From Streptomyces sp. NBC_00513 (lineage in GTDB: Bacteria > Actinomycetota > Actinomycetes > Streptomycetales > Streptomycetaceae), in the NCBI RefSeq assembly GCF_041431415.1, contig NZ_CP107845.1:4898001-4962000 (forward strand): 64,000 nt of DNA, read 5' to 3'. This document shows, one piece after another, positions 51,715 through 62,238 of the stretch (position 1 is the stretch's first letter; every line of letters starts with the position of its first letter). The notes under the pieces are model-generated. The model saw only the letters and a list, made by a program, of their open reading frames with translations, was not told the DNA's origin and searched no databases. Made by a program: the position numbers and the translations under genes.

Positions 51715-51730
51715 AAAGTGATATCACTTT
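51715..51730. promoter_or_regulatory. perfect 16-bp palindrome upstream of the SPFH-RHH operon
   Basis: AAAGTGATATCACTTT is AT-rich and unusual in this GC-rich window; it lies between the SPFH gene and the divergent penicillin-binding-protein gene, nearer the former. Confidence 0.75.
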
Positions 51731-51902
51731 TTGCGTACACCGCAACCCTTGCGGTCTTATGTGCGTCGGTTCCATTGGCGTGGGTGCTGATTGTCACGTC
51801 CGAATTGACCGGTATTGATCAGGGTTAGTCGACCTTTGTTACAGCCTGCGGTGTTAGTTTTCTGAGCTGACGTCGGGGGGGTAATCGAGCGGAGCGGGAG
51901 CG

Positions 51903-54200
51903 ATGGGCCGAGCAGAAGCGCGACGGGCGCAGCAGCAGCGCGGAGCGCGGAAAGCACCGAGCGGGCGCTCCAACGGGCGCGCGGGCAAGGCGGGCCGAAA
52001 GCCGGCGGGCAAGCCCTCCGGCATACGCCGCTTCTTCACCTGGAAGAAGATCCTCGGGTACTTCTTCGGGCTGGTCCTGCTCATGATGGGCGCCCTGGTC
52101 GTCCTCTACTACATGGTGGAACCGCCGGACAAGGCCAACGAGCAGGCTGAACTCCAGAGCAACACCTACGAGTACTCCGACGGCTCGATCATGGCCCGCA
52201 CGGGCAAGACGAACCGCGAGAAGGTCGGGATCGACAAGATCCCGGAGCAGGTGCGCACGGCCTTCATCGCGATCGAGAACAAGTCCTTCTACGAGGACCA
52301 GGGCGTCGACGTGATGGGTGTCGCCCGAGGCCTGTTCAACACGGTCACCGGCAAGGGCAAGGCCGGCGGTTCGACGATCACCCAGCAGTACGTCAAGAAC
52401 TACTACCTCACCCAGGACCAGTCGGCGACGCGCAAGGCCCGAGAGCTGATCATCGCTCTGAAGGTCGACCAGCGCATGAAGAAGGACGAGATCCTCCTCG
52501 GCTACCTGAACACCAACTTCTACGGCCGCAACGCCTACGGCATCCAGGCCGCCTCACAGGCCTACTACGGCGTCGACACCGACAAGCTGACGCTGGAGCA
52601 GGGCGCCTACCTCGCCGCCGTCATCCAGGCCCCCAGCCAGTACGACTGGGCGACCGCCGGACCCAACGGCAAGCGGCTGGTCATGATCCGCTTCAACGCC
52701 GTCCTCGACAACATGGTCGAGATGGGCAAGCTGGACCCCGCCAAGCGCAAGACCATGAAGTTCCAGGAGCCCATCAAGCCCAAGCCCGCCCCGGGCATGG
52801 ACGGCCAGAAGGGCTACTTCGTCGAGGCGGCCAAGAAGGAACTCGACCGCCAGGGCATCGACGAGGCCGCCATCGCGGCGGGCGGCTGGACGTTCCGGCT
52901 GAACATCGACAAGAAGAAGCAGGCCGCGATGGAGAAGGCGGTCGCCGACGAGCTGGAGTCCAAGCTCGATCGCAAGGACACCAAGGGCCGCCCCCAGGAC
53001 CAGAGCGTCCAGGCCGGCGCCACCTCGGTGGACGCCAAGACCGGCGCGATCGTGGCGATGTACGGCGGCACGGGCCTCTCCGAGAAGTACGAGAGCAACG
53101 CCCTGCGCACCGACTTCCAGCCCGGCTCGACCTTCAAGCCCATCGTGCTCGCGACGGCCCTGGAGACCGGCGCGCGGACGCAGGAGGGCAAGGAGATCAC
53201 CCCCAACGCCCTCTACGACGGAACCAGCAAGCGCCCGGTCGTCGGCAGCGACATCCCGTTCGCCCCGCAGAACCAGGACGAGCGCGACTACGGCGACCCG
53301 ATGCTCACGGTCCAGAAGGCCACCAACGCCTCCGTCAACTCCGTCTACGCCCAGATGATCGTGGACACCAAGCCGGAGAAGGTGAAGAAGCAGGCGCTGG
53401 CCCTCGGCATGGTCGACCGCGACGGCTGGCCCGCCGACAAGCCCGCCATGTCGCTCGGCACCATGAGCGCCAACACCGTCGAGATGGCCGGCGTCTACGC
53501 CACCCTCGGCAACCACGGCAAGAAGATCACCCCGACCATCGTGAAGTCGGCCGAGCACAAGGACTCCGACTTCAAGCCGGCCGGCGCGGTCGGCAGCCAG
53601 GTCCTCACCCGCAAGACCGCCGACACCGTCACCAAGGTGCTCACCGGCGTGGTCAACGACGGCTCCGGCGAAGTGGTCAAGAGCTCCGCCTACGAAGCCG
53701 CGGGCAAGACCGGCACCACCGAGTCCAACGTCGCCGCCTGGTTCACCGGGTACACCCCGGAGCTCGTCACGGTCGTCGCGATGTTCGGCGAGGAGCCCAG
53801 CAGCCACAAGCAGGTCACCCTGACCGGCACCGCCGGCAAGGGCCGCGCGGGTGGCTCCAGCTTCCCGGCCGAGATCTGGCGCGCCTACACGCTGGCCGCG
53901 CTCAAGGGCCAGAGCACCGACGAGTTCAGCCTGCCGGACGCCGAGATGGGCACGGTGGAAGCCCCGCCGCGCACCAGCTCCCCGTCCATCACGCCGAGCC
54001 AGTCGTCCAGCTCCCCGAGCACCACCCCCAGCAAGAGCTCCACCCCGCCGAAGCCGTCGACGAGCTCGCACAAGCCGGATCCGACGAAGAGCACCACGAA
54101 GCCGTCGAACTCTCCCGATCCGACGAAGTCGAACCCGACCAAGAGTCCGGACCCGACCAGGTCCCCGCTCTTCCCCCCGGCTCCCGACCCGCAGGAGTAG
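51903..54200 (+). CDS. class A penicillin-binding protein
   Basis: A 765-residue bifunctional wall synthase. A basic N-terminus and one helix (ILGYFFGLVLLMMGALVVLYYMV, about 56-78) anchor it. The glycosyltransferase domain has IAIENKSFYEDQGVDVMGVARG (catalytic Glu) and GGSTITQQYVKN; the transpeptidase has the active Ser409 in FQPGSTFKP (SxxK), SVN in NASVNSVY and KTGTT at 602-606. The C-terminus is a ~90-residue Ser/Thr/Pro tail. It polymerises and cross-links peptidoglycan. Start ATG with GGGAGC upstream; a perfect terminator follows. Confidence 0.96.
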   Translation: MGRAEARRAQQQRGARKAPSGRSNGRAGKAGRKPAGKPSGIRRFFTWKKILGYFFGLVLLMMGALVVLYYMVEPPDKANEQAELQSNTYEYSDGSIMARTGKTNREKVGIDKIPEQVRTAFIAIENKSFYEDQGVDVMGVARGLFNTVTGKGKAGGSTITQQYVKNYYLTQDQSATRKARELIIALKVDQRMKKDEILLGYLNTNFYGRNAYGIQAASQAYYGVDTDKLTLEQGAYLAAVIQAPSQYDWATAGPNGKRLVMIRFNAVLDNMVEMGKLDPAKRKTMKFQEPIKPKPAPGMDGQKGYFVEAAKKELDRQGIDEAAIAAGGWTFRLNIDKKKQAAMEKAVADELESKLDRKDTKGRPQDQSVQAGATSVDAKTGAIVAMYGGTGLSEKYESNALRTDFQPGSTFKPIVLATALETGARTQEGKEITPNALYDGTSKRPVVGSDIPFAPQNQDERDYGDPMLTVQKATNASVNSVYAQMIVDTKPEKVKKQALALGMVDRDGWPADKPAMSLGTMSANTVEMAGVYATLGNHGKKITPTIVKSAEHKDSDFKPAGAVGSQVLTRKTADTVTKVLTGVVNDGSGEVVKSSAYEAAGKTGTTESNVAAWFTGYTPELVTVVAMFGEEPSSHKQVTLTGTAGKGRAGGSSFPAEIWRAYTLAALKGQSTDEFSLPDAEMGTVEAPPRTSSPSITPSQSSSSPSTTPSKSSTPPKPSTSSHKPDPTKSTTKPSNSPDPTKSNPTKSPDPTRSPLFPPAPDPQE

Positions 54201-54216
54201 GGACCGCCGGAGCCCA

Positions 54217-54266
54217 CGACACAGGACCGCCCCGCGGCGAGCACGCCGCGGGGCGGTCCTGTGTCG
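54217..54266. terminator. 23-bp perfect hairpin between convergent genes
   Basis: Arms at 54217-54239 and 54244-54266 are completely complementary with a four-base AGCA loop, between the PBP (+) and catalase (-) genes; a strong bidirectional terminator. Confidence 0.95.
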
Positions 54267-54287
54267 TACCGGGTCGGGCGCGGGACC

Positions 54288-55754
54288 TCAGCCGCCGTCC
54301 CGGACCTTCGCCGCGATCCGGTCGCCGGTCGCCTTGTCGATGTTGCGCCAGTACTGCAGGGCACGCTCCAGCACCGGGGGACTCACCCCGTCCAGCAGGT
54401 GCCCGGCGACGTTCGAGACGAGGCGCTCGCGCGCCGCGTCGTCGAAGACCTCCCGCACCATCGTGCCCGGCTGGCCCCAGTCGTCGTCCTCGGAGCGCGG
54501 CGTGTACGCCTCGCGGACCATCTCGCCGGACGTCGCCCAGCCCGCCGGCTCGCCGAAGCGGGCCGTGTCCGCGGCCGGGCCGCCGTAGGAGTTCGGGGCG
54601 TACGGGCGCGCCGCCGCCGACGCCTCGAAGCGCATCGCGCCGTCCTTGGCGTACGAGGAGACCAGCGACCGGGCCCGGTTCGGCGGGAGCTGCGTGTAGT
54701 TCGCCCCGATCCGGTAGCGGTGCGTGTCCGGGTACGAGAACAGCCGGCCCAGCAGCATCTTGTCGGGCGACGGGCCGATGCCCGGGACCAGGTTCGACGG
54801 TTCGAAGGCCGCCTGCTCGATGTGGATGAAGTAGTCGTCCGGGTTCTTGTCCAGCGTCATCCGGCCGACCTCGATCAGCGGGTAGTCGCCGTGCGGCCAC
54901 ACCTTGGTCAGGTCGAACGGGTTGAACCGGTAGCCCGGGGCGTCCTCGAAGGGCATGACCTGCACGTGCATCGTCCACGTCGGGGCACTGCCGCCCGCGA
55001 TGGCGTCGAAGAGGTCGCGCCGGTGGTAGTCGGGGTCCTCGCCCGCCAGCCGGTCCGCCTCCTCCTGCGTCAGGAACTCGTTGCCCTGGTCCGTCTTGAA
55101 GTGGTACTTCACCCAGAACTTCTCGCCGCCCGCGTTCACCCACAGGTAGGTGTGCGAGCTGAAGCCGTCCATCGTGCGGTAGTTCCTCGGGATGCCCCGG
55201 TCGCCCATCAGGATGGCCACCTGGTGCGCGGACTCCGGGGACAGGGTCCAGAAGTCCCACTGCATGTCGTGGTCGCGCAGACCGTTGTCCGGCCGGCGCT
55301 TCTGCGAGCGGATGAAGTCCTGGAACTTGCTCGGGTCACGGACGAAGAACACCGGGGTGTTGTTCCCGACCATGTCGTAGTTGCCGTGCTCGGTATAGAA
55401 CTTCAGGGCGAAACCGCGCGGGTCCCGCCAGGTGTCGGGGGAGCCCTGCTCGCCCGCGACGGTCGAGAAGCGGGCCAGCATCTCGGTCCTGCGGCCCGGT
55501 TGGAAGAGGTCGGCCTTGGTGAACTGGCTGACGTCGTTGGTCACCTGGAAGACGCCGTACGCGCCCGCGCCCTTGGCGTGCACCACCCGCTCGGGGACCC
55601 GTTCCCGATTGAACTGGGCCATCTTCTCGATCAGATAGTGGTCCTGGAGCAGGATCGGGCCGTCCGGACTCACGGTGAGCGAGTGCTCGTCGCTCTCCAC
55701 CGGAATCCCGACGTTGTTCGTCGTGTACGGAATCTTCTGCGCGTCCTGGGTCAC
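54288..55754 (-). CDS. monofunctional catalase
   Basis: A 488-residue small-subunit clade haem catalase: active-site His59 in [18 protein letters not shown], Asn in [11 protein letters not shown], and the haem-ligand Tyr in [14 protein letters not shown]. It dismutates hydrogen peroxide. GTG 55754 with GGGAGGA is preferred to the longer ORF start at 55808, which adds 18 non-conserved residues. Neighbouring gene 55805-58054 is on the same strand upstream, 50 bases away, so partial co-transcription is possible. Confidence 0.96.
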   Translation of the reverse strand: MTQDAQKIPYTTNNVGIPVESDEHSLTVSPDGPILLQDHYLIEKMAQFNRERVPERVVHAKGAGAYGVFQVTNDVSQFTKADLFQPGRRTEMLARFSTVAGEQGSPDTWRDPRGFALKFYTEHGNYDMVGNNTPVFFVRDPSKFQDFIRSQKRRPDNGLRDHDMQWDFWTLSPESAHQVAILMGDRGIPRNYRTMDGFSSHTYLWVNAGGEKFWVKYHFKTDQGNEFLTQEEADRLAGEDPDYHRRDLFDAIAGGSAPTWTMHVQVMPFEDAPGYRFNPFDLTKVWPHGDYPLIEVGRMTLDKNPDDYFIHIEQAAFEPSNLVPGIGPSPDKMLLGRLFSYPDTHRYRIGANYTQLPPNRARSLVSSYAKDGAMRFEASAAARPYAPNSYGGPAADTARFGEPAGWATSGEMVREAYTPRSEDDDWGQPGTMVREVFDDAARERLVSNVAGHLLDGVSPPVLERALQYWRNIDKATGDRIAAKVRDGG

Positions 55755-55804
55755 GAGCGTCCTCCCGTAGGGGTCGGTTGGGTCGCACGCATTCACCTGC
55801 CCAG

Positions 55805-58054
55805 TCAACGCCGATCATGCGCCCCCGGCAACGGGAGCTCGAACCACACCACCTTTCCACTGCTCAGCCGCGTCGCACCCCAGCGGCGGGCCATCCGATT
55901 GACCAGGAACAGGCCCCGACCGCCCTCGTCGGTGTCCCGGGCCCGACGCTGGCGCGGCAGCTGCGGGGAGTCGTCGCCGACCTCGCAGCGCAACACGTCC
56001 GTCCGCAGCAGCCGCAGGGTCACCGGCCGCTCGGCGTACCGCACGGCATTGGTGACCACCTCGCTGACCAGCAGTTCCAGCGAATCGCTCAGCTCCTCCA
56101 GACCCCACCGGGTCAGCGCCCGGCGGGCGAACCGGCGGGCCCGGCCCGGCGCGGTCTCCTCCGGGTCCAGGAACCAGTACGCGACGTCACTGGGCGCGAT
56201 CCCCTCGAAACGGGCCGCGAGCAGCGCGATGTCGTCGTCCCGGTCGCCAGGGCCGAGCATGTCCAGGACGTCGTCGCACAGCGCCTCCAGCGGCGGCGGG
56301 TGGTCCAGGCCCGTCAGCTGGGCGGTCGTCGCCAGCCGCTCGCGGAGCTGCTCGATGCCCGTCCACACGTCGCGCAGCCGGGACTCGACCAGCCCGTCGG
56401 TGTACAGCAGCAGGGTGGCCCCGGCCGGGGCGTCCAGCTCCACGGCCTCGAAGTCGACGCCGCCCACGCCGATCGGGGCGCCCGGCGGCACCCGGAGCAC
56501 CTCGGCGCGACCGCCCAGGTGGAGCAGGACGGGCGGCGGGTGGCCGGCGTTGGCGATGGTGATCCGGTGCGAGACGGGGTCGTAGACCGCGTACAGGCAG
56601 GTCGCCATCCGATCGGAGCCGAGCCGCTGCGCCTGCTCGTCCAGGTGGTGCAGGACCTCGGCGGGCGGCAGGTCGAGCTGCGCCAGGGTCTGCGCCGTGG
56701 TGCGCAGCTGGCCCATGATCGCGGCGGAGGTCATGGAATGCCCCATGACGTCGCCGACGACCAGCGCGACCCGGCTGCCGGGCAGCGGTATGGCGTCGTA
56801 CCAGTCGCCGCCGACCCGGGCCGTCTCGGCGGCGGGCAGATAGCGGGAGGCCAGCCGGACCCCGGTGGGCTGGGGGAGGCTGTCCGGGAGCATGGTGCGC
56901 TGGAGCTCGTCGGCGATGTACGCCTCACGGCCGTACAGCACCGCCTTGTCGATGCCGAGCGCGGTGTGGGTCGCCAGTTGGGCCGCGACCAGCAGGTCGT
57001 TCGTCTCGAAGGCGGGCCGGTCGGGGGTGCGCAGGAACACCGCCGCGCCGATCACGCGCCGGCGGCCCCGCAGCGGGGCCAGGATGGCCCGCTGACCGCG
57101 CGGGACGGGATGGTCGGCCCCGAGCAGCTCCGGGAGGGCGTCCTTGGCTCCTGCGGCCGATCCGAAGACCGGCCGTACGCCGCGCAGCACCTCGGCGAGC
57201 GCCCCGCCCGGCCGGATCTCGCACAACTCGGCCGCCGGCAGGTCGCCCTGCGGGCCGACCAGGGTCATCTGGCTGAAGTCGAGCTCGCCGGCGGCCCCCG
57301 CGGCCCCGGCGGGATCGCCCCCGGTCAGATCGTCGAGCGGCCGGAGCCGGTCGGTGCGCCGAAGCCTTAAAACGACCGGTCCGACGGGGCGCTCGTCGCC
57401 CACCGGCAGCGGGTCGCGCAGATAGACGAGGATCGCGTCCGAGAACGTCGGCACGGTGGCCCGGCACAGGCCCAGCACGATCTCGTCGAGGTCGATGCCC
57501 CGGGCGATCCGGCGGGTGGCCGCACCGACGAAGCGCAGCCGGTCGCCCTCCCTGCGGGCCGTGCCGGTCTCCGCGCCGGAGATCGGGCCGCCGCCGTGCC
57601 GGCCCGCGCCGCCGCCCACACCGTCCACCTGGACCTCGTCGGCCGGTGCGCCGTCGAGGTCGCCGGTCGGGGCGGTGGGGTCGGGGCGGCTGCCCGGCCG
57701 GGCGCCGTGCGTGATCCGGTCCTCCCCGCCCCGGGGGCGGATCGGTTCGGGCGCGCGGTCCTGCGCCGCGGCGGCCGCGTTGCGGGCGGCCTCGCCGTCC
57801 CGGGTCCGGGCGCCGCCCTGACCCGGCTCCCCGCCGGCCGGCACGTCCGCCGGTGAGGCGGCCGCGGTGCGCGGCCGGGGAAGTTCGCCGGCCGAGGCGG
57901 ACGCGGGGGCACCGCGCTCCGAACCCGGACCTTGCGCATGCGTGCGTACGGCCTCGGTGGCCGCGACGGCGGCCTTGCCGTGGCCGGCATCGTCCGTACC
58001 TCCGCCGGAGGCGACGGGCTGCGGGCCCTCCTGGGAGGTGGGGTACTCCGTCAC
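55805..58054 (-). CDS. SpoIIE/RsbU-type PP2C phosphatase with GAF and anti-sigma kinase-like domains
   Basis: A 749-residue protein. The first ~150 residues are disordered (Gly/Ala/Pro/Glu). A GAF-like sensor ([43 protein letters not shown], about 170-390) precedes a PP2C/SpoIIE domain ([82 protein letters not shown]) and a C-terminal GHKL ATPase ([35 protein letters not shown]). It would dephosphorylate an anti-anti-sigma factor and so control sigma activity or development. GTG 58054. Residue Leu229 is encoded by TTA. Confidence 0.93.
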   Translation of the reverse strand: MTEYPTSQEGPQPVASGGGTDDAGHGKAAVAATEAVRTHAQGPGSERGAPASASAGELPRPRTAAASPADVPAGGEPGQGGARTRDGEAARNAAAAAQDRAPEPIRPRGGEDRITHGARPGSRPDPTAPTGDLDGAPADEVQVDGVGGGAGRHGGGPISGAETGTARREGDRLRFVGAATRRIARGIDLDEIVLGLCRATVPTFSDAILVYLRDPLPVGDERPVGPVVLRLRRTDRLRPLDDLTGGDPAGAAGAAGELDFSQMTLVGPQGDLPAAELCEIRPGGALAEVLRGVRPVFGSAAGAKDALPELLGADHPVPRGQRAILAPLRGRRRVIGAAVFLRTPDRPAFETNDLLVAAQLATHTALGIDKAVLYGREAYIADELQRTMLPDSLPQPTGVRLASRYLPAAETARVGGDWYDAIPLPGSRVALVVGDVMGHSMTSAAIMGQLRTTAQTLAQLDLPPAEVLHHLDEQAQRLGSDRMATCLYAVYDPVSHRITIANAGHPPPVLLHLGGRAEVLRVPPGAPIGVGGVDFEAVELDAPAGATLLLYTDGLVESRLRDVWTGIEQLRERLATTAQLTGLDHPPPLEALCDDVLDMLGPGDRDDDIALLAARFEGIAPSDVAYWFLDPEETAPGRARRFARRALTRWGLEELSDSLELLVSEVVTNAVRYAERPVTLRLLRTDVLRCEVGDDSPQLPRQRRARDTDEGGRGLFLVNRMARRWGATRLSSGKVVWFELPLPGAHDRR
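57368..57370 (-). other. in-frame TTA leucine codon (bldA-type)
   Basis: Within [10 protein letters not shown] the leucine is encoded TTA (complement TAA at 57368-57370), codon 229 of the phosphatase. It is the only in-frame TTA I found by eye in the genes listed. In Streptomyces TTA codons need the bldA tRNA. Confidence 0.9.
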
Positions 58055-58306
58055 GCGTGGAATTCCGTCCGTTTGCGCTCGATGTGCGCTGCACTCAATC
58101 GGTCAGTCGCGGTATACCCGCTCAGCGGCAGGGGCACCACCGCCCCGCGGTTCCGCGTCCCGCTCGTTACCTCTCGCCCAGCGTTGATCTCCGGTCAAGT
58201 CCCGTGTACGGCACGTCAATTACGGATGTACAGCCTGGCGGCAACGCCGCAGACGACCCGGCGGAGGACGATCCTACGGTTGAACCCCGGGGGCGCATCA
58301 AGGGTC

Positions 58307-59026
58307 TCATGAGGTCATATGCGCCGGGGTGCGGTCCCAGTCCCCGGGGAGAACCGGCACCCTCCAGGCCGGATCCGGCCTCCACTTCTCCCATCCTGAG
58401 GAGAACGGCGCCCCCCATTCCTTGATGAGCTCCACGGCCGCCAGGCCCGCCGCCTCCACCTCGCGCGCCCGCTCGGGAGCCAGCAGCCCGCTCCGCCGCG
58501 CCTGCGCGAACTCGTCCTCGTCCAGCCACTTCCAACTGCGGTCCGGGGCCACGGCGATGTCCAGGAAGTGGTCCACGGAGTCCACCCCGCCGGCCCAGCG
58601 GGTCCGCGGTTCCTCCAGGTTCACGTACCAGTTCTTGAAGCGCCAGCCCCGCTCCCAGAACAGCCACACCGACCACGGGTCCCCGGGGCGGGCCAACTTC
58701 AGCACCCCGGCGCCGGACCAGTGCGACCGGGCGGTGGTGCGCGGCGCGGTGTACCGGGTGGCGAGGGGCTCCGCGTGGATCGGGGTGCCGTCGGCCAGCA
58801 CCGGCTTCACGCACTCGGTGCCGGGGGCCATCCACACGGCCAGCAACTCGTCGGTGTCCCGCACCACCGTCACGGGCCGACAGATGTGGACCCGACCCGC
58901 GGGCCCCGGGGCGTGGTCGCGGTAGCGCCAGAGGATCTGCTCACCGGGCGCCCAGTGCGAGCCCCGGGCCCCGTCGTGCGTCCCGCCGCGCGCCACGCCG
59001 CCCCGGCGGCCTCCGATACCTGTCAT
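58307..59026 (-). CDS. DUF402 protein
   Basis: A 239-residue protein with the DUF402 core: EQILWRYRDHAPGPAGRVHICRPVTVVRDTDELLAVWMAPGTECVKP, SVWLFWERGWRFKNWYVNLEEPRTRWAGGVDSVDHFLDIAVAPDRSWKWLDEDEFAQARRSGLLAPERAREVE. Family members include nucleoside-diphosphatases (Ntdp-type) with the acidic DxD-like motifs VDSVDHFLDIAV and LDEDEF. TAAGAT lies six bases before ATG 59026, with no ribosome site: probably leaderless. Confidence 0.85.
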   Translation of the reverse strand: MTGIGGRRGGVARGGTHDGARGSHWAPGEQILWRYRDHAPGPAGRVHICRPVTVVRDTDELLAVWMAPGTECVKPVLADGTPIHAEPLATRYTAPRTTARSHWSGAGVLKLARPGDPWSVWLFWERGWRFKNWYVNLEEPRTRWAGGVDSVDHFLDIAVAPDRSWKWLDEDEFAQARRSGLLAPERAREVEAAGLAAVELIKEWGAPFSSGWEKWRPDPAWRVPVLPGDWDRTPAHMTS

Positions 59027-59032
59027 GCGCAG

Positions 59033-59038
59033 ATCTTA
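59033..59038 (-). promoter_or_regulatory. -10 element of probable leaderless promoter
   Basis: TAAGAT (minus strand, 59038-59033) ends six bases before the DUF402 ATG. Confidence 0.5.
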
Positions 59039-59129
59039 GGGCTGAGGTCCGCACGCGCGACGCGACGCAGGTCACGGAGGTGCCCGGGGACGGGAAACGA
59101 CCGAATCCGGCCCCCGGCGGGGGGCGATT

Positions 59130-60545
59130 TCAGGGCCGGGTCATCCGCAGGACGTCCAGCGCCTCGTCCAACTGGGCGAGGGTCAACGCGCCGCGTTCGA
59201 CGTAACCCTCGTCCAGCACGACCTCCCTGATCGTCTTCCGTTCCGCCAGCGACCGCTTCGCCACCTTGGCCGCCTCCTCGTAGCCGATGTAGCGGTTCAG
59301 GGGGGTCACCACCGAGGGCGAGGATTCGGCGTACTCCCTGGCCCGCTCGGAGTTCGCGGTGATCCCGTCCACCGTCCGGTCGGCGAGAAGCCGGCTCGCG
59401 TTGCCGAGCAGGCGGATCGATTCGAGCAGGTTCCGGGCCATCACCGGGAGCATCACATTGAGCTCGAAGTTGCCGGCGGCGCCCGCGACGGCGACCGCGG
59501 TGTCGTTGCCCATCACCTGTGCGGCGACCATGAGGACGGCCTCCGGGATCACCGGATTGACCTTTCCGGGCATGATCGAGGACCCCGGTTGCAGATCCGG
59601 GAGATTGATTTCGGCCAATCCCGTGCGCGGTCCGGAGGCCATCCAGCGCAGATCGTTGGAAATCTTGGTGAGCGAGACCGCGATCGTGCGGAGCATTCCG
59701 GACGTCTCCACCAGCGCGTCCCGGGCGCCCTGGGCCTCGAAGTGGTCCCGCGCCTCGGTCAGCGGCAGTCCGGTCGCCTCGGCCACCTCCGCGATCACGG
59801 CTGCGGAGAACCCGGGCGGCGTGTTGATGCCGGTGCCCACGGCCGTTCCGCCCAGGGGGAGTTCGGCCAGTCGCGGCAGCGCGGCGCGCAACCGCTCGAC
59901 GCCGTAGCGGATCTGGACGGCGTATCCGCCGAACTCCTGGCCGAGCGTGACCGGGGTGGCGTCCATCAGGTGGGTGCGGCCGGCCTTGACCACCGCGACG
60001 AACTCGGCGGACTTGCGCTCCATCGCGTCGGCGAGGTGCTCCAGGGACGGGATCAGCTCACCGATGACGGCGGCGGTCGCGGCGATGTGGATGGAGGACG
60101 GGAACACGTCGTTGGAGCTCTGCGAGGCGTTGACGTGGTCGTTCGGGTGGACCGGGCGGCCGAGGCGTTCGCCGGCGAGGGTGGCGATCACCTCGTTGGC
60201 GTTCATGTTCGACGAGGTGCCGGATCCGGTCTGGAACACGTCCACCGGGAAGTGCTCGTCCCAACGCCCGTCCGCGACCTCCTCGGCGGCGGACCGGACG
60301 GCCTCGGCCACATCCGCGTCCAGGACCCCGAGCCGGGCGTTCACCACGGCGGCGGCGGCCTTGATCCGGGCCAGTGCGGCGATGTGGGCGTGCTCCAGGC
60401 GCTGCCCCGAGATCGGGAAGTTCTCCACCGCGCGCTGGGTCTGGGCCCGCCACTTCGCGTGGGCGGGGACCCGTACCTCGCCCATGGAGTCGTGCTCGAT
60501 CCGGAACGCGCCGGGTGTTCCTGCGGCCTGCTGGTCCTCTGTCAT
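59130..60545 (-). CDS. fumC: class II fumarate hydratase
   Basis: A 471-residue iron-independent fumarase (fumarate + water to L-malate, TCA cycle). Signatures: [28 protein letters not shown], the [17 protein letters not shown] region and [19 protein letters not shown] 60545 has GAGGAGG eight bases upstream; ATG 60551 lies too close to it. The window also carries the end of a class I fumarase nearby. Divergent from the SGNH esterase gene. Confidence 0.96.
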   Translation of the reverse strand: MTEDQQAAGTPGAFRIEHDSMGEVRVPAHAKWRAQTQRAVENFPISGQRLEHAHIAALARIKAAAAVVNARLGVLDADVAEAVRSAAEEVADGRWDEHFPVDVFQTGSGTSSNMNANEVIATLAGERLGRPVHPNDHVNASQSSNDVFPSSIHIAATAAVIGELIPSLEHLADAMERKSAEFVAVVKAGRTHLMDATPVTLGQEFGGYAVQIRYGVERLRAALPRLAELPLGGTAVGTGINTPPGFSAAVIAEVAEATGLPLTEARDHFEAQGARDALVETSGMLRTIAVSLTKISNDLRWMASGPRTGLAEINLPDLQPGSSIMPGKVNPVIPEAVLMVAAQVMGNDTAVAVAGAAGNFELNVMLPVMARNLLESIRLLGNASRLLADRTVDGITANSERAREYAESSPSVVTPLNRYIGYEEAAKVAKRSLAERKTIREVVLDEGYVERGALTLAQLDEALDVLRMTRP

Positions 60546-60652
60546 TTCCATGGCCTCCTCAAAAAGTTGAGCAATTGTCTTGTTCGAACTGTTCCCAAGT
60601 CATCTACCGGCCAGTAAATACCGGGGGTAACACCGATCTCGGGGAGGCGTTC

Positions 60653-62176
60653 ATGGCACGTGCGCGTACCAGACCCATGCTCAGATGTACCGTCGTCGCG
60701 GTCGCGGCGATGGCGGCCGCCCTCGGCGGCGTCGGCGCCGTCACCCCCCTGGCCCAGGCGGCGCCCGTCGCCGCCGTCACCCCACTCTCGCCCGAACTGG
60801 AGGCGATCCGGGCCGCCGAGGCGACCAAGATCTACGGTGACTCTGCCATCCGCCCGCTCGCGGAGCGCAAGACCGGCCTGATCTCGCTCGGCGACAGCGA
60901 GATCTCGGGCGAGGGCGTCGGCACCTACGACCCCGCGACCAACACCCCGAACAACCAGTGCCACCGCTCGCCGGACTCCGCGATCCACCGCACCGGCATC
61001 CCCGCCGACCTGACCTTCAACGTCGCCTGCTCCGGCGGCTACACGGGAAACATCAGGATCGGCGGCAGCAAGCAGTACGCCGACGAACTCGTGCAGAGCG
61101 ACAACCTCGCCGTCAAGGCCCGCAACACGAAGATCAAAATGGTGCTGTTGGTCGCGGGAGCCAACGACGACCTCCAGTTCGGCCCCGTCATGACCGACTG
61201 CGTCACCCGCTGGGTGCTGATCCAGGGCACCTGCGAACCCAAGTACGGCCCCGGCTGGCAGGCGCGCGTCGACGGCCTGAAGCCCAAGGTGGAAGCCACC
61301 GTCGCCGACCTCAAGACGGTCATGCGCGACGCGGGCTACGCCGACACCGACTACAAGCTCGTCGTGATGGGCTACCCCAGCCCGATCGGCCCCGACTTCA
61401 ACGACAACCCGAACTTCCCCGGCAAGCTCCCCGGCGGCTGCGCCGGCTACGACTCCGACGCCACCTGGGGCCGAAACTACGCGGTACCCGCCTTCGAGAA
61501 GGGCATGCGGGCCGCCGCCCTCGCCTCCGGCGCCACCTACCTGGACAACTCCCGTCTCTTCCACGGCCACGAGGTGTGCATGGAGGACGCCTGGGCCCGC
61601 GGCCTCTACCTCGACCTCGGGGACCACTTCCCGTGGGACGAGAACACCGCCCGACAGTCCTTCCACCCCAACTACCGCGGGCACGGCGCCTTCGCCTCCT
61701 GCCTGACCCAGCTCTACACCTCGGGCCTGCGCGAGGCCTCCTGCGCCGACCCCGCGAGCACCGGCACCCCGGTCCTCCAGGCCGGGGCCTGGGACGACCT
61801 GTACAAGCCGCTGAGGAACGAGGCGACCGGCAACTGCCTGGACTCCAACGGCGGCGCGAGCGCCAACAACACCAAGGTGGTGGCCTGGGACTGCCACGGC
61901 GGTCGCAACCAGGGCTGGTGGTACGACACCGCCCGCAAGGCCCTCCACGTCGAGCTGACCCAGGACCGCTGCGTGGACGCCCCGGGCGGCGCCTACGGCA
62001 ACGGCACCGGCCTGATCCTGTGGAACTGCCACGGCGGCGCCAACCAGCAGTTCGTCCGCGACGGCGCCACCCTGCGCCCCGCGGCCGCGCCCGGCATGTG
62101 CCTGACCGTGGCCGCCGCCCACGAGCAGCTGCGCCTGCGGACCTGCGACGGCTCGGCGAACCAGCGCTTCGCGTAA
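60653..62176 (+). CDS. secreted SGNH esterase with ricin B-type lectin domain
   Basis: A 507-residue secreted enzyme: signal peptide (PMLRCTVVAVAAMAAALGGVGAVTPLAQAA), an SGNH/GDSL hydrolase domain with LISLGDSEISGEGVG (nucleophile Ser), NVACSGGYTGN and VLLVAGANDDLQFG, and the catalytic Asp/His near FHPNYRGHGAF, then a ricin-B/CBM13 domain of about 125 residues with NCLDSNGGASANNTKVVAWDCHGGRNQGWW-type repeats (QxW-like). It probably deacylates a wall or plant polysaccharide or lipid and binds sugars with the lectin part. ATG 60653 has GGGGAGG. Confidence 0.92.
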   Translation: MARARTRPMLRCTVVAVAAMAAALGGVGAVTPLAQAAPVAAVTPLSPELEAIRAAEATKIYGDSAIRPLAERKTGLISLGDSEISGEGVGTYDPATNTPNNQCHRSPDSAIHRTGIPADLTFNVACSGGYTGNIRIGGSKQYADELVQSDNLAVKARNTKIKMVLLVAGANDDLQFGPVMTDCVTRWVLIQGTCEPKYGPGWQARVDGLKPKVEATVADLKTVMRDAGYADTDYKLVVMGYPSPIGPDFNDNPNFPGKLPGGCAGYDSDATWGRNYAVPAFEKGMRAAALASGATYLDNSRLFHGHEVCMEDAWARGLYLDLGDHFPWDENTARQSFHPNYRGHGAFASCLTQLYTSGLREASCADPASTGTPVLQAGAWDDLYKPLRNEATGNCLDSNGGASANNTKVVAWDCHGGRNQGWWYDTARKALHVELTQDRCVDAPGGAYGNGTGLILWNCHGGANQQFVRDGATLRPAAAPGMCLTVAAAHEQLRLRTCDGSANQRFA

Positions 62177-62208
62177 CCGCCCCGCACCACCCACCCCGTT
62201 CACCCCCC

Positions 62209-62238
62209 ACACCCGGCCGGCGCACCCCGGCCGGGTGT
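62209..62238. terminator. 12-bp hairpin between convergent genes
   Basis: ACACCCGGCCGG pairs with CCGGCCGGGTGT across a six-base loop, just after the esterase stop and touching the end of the GDPD gene. Confidence 0.75.
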
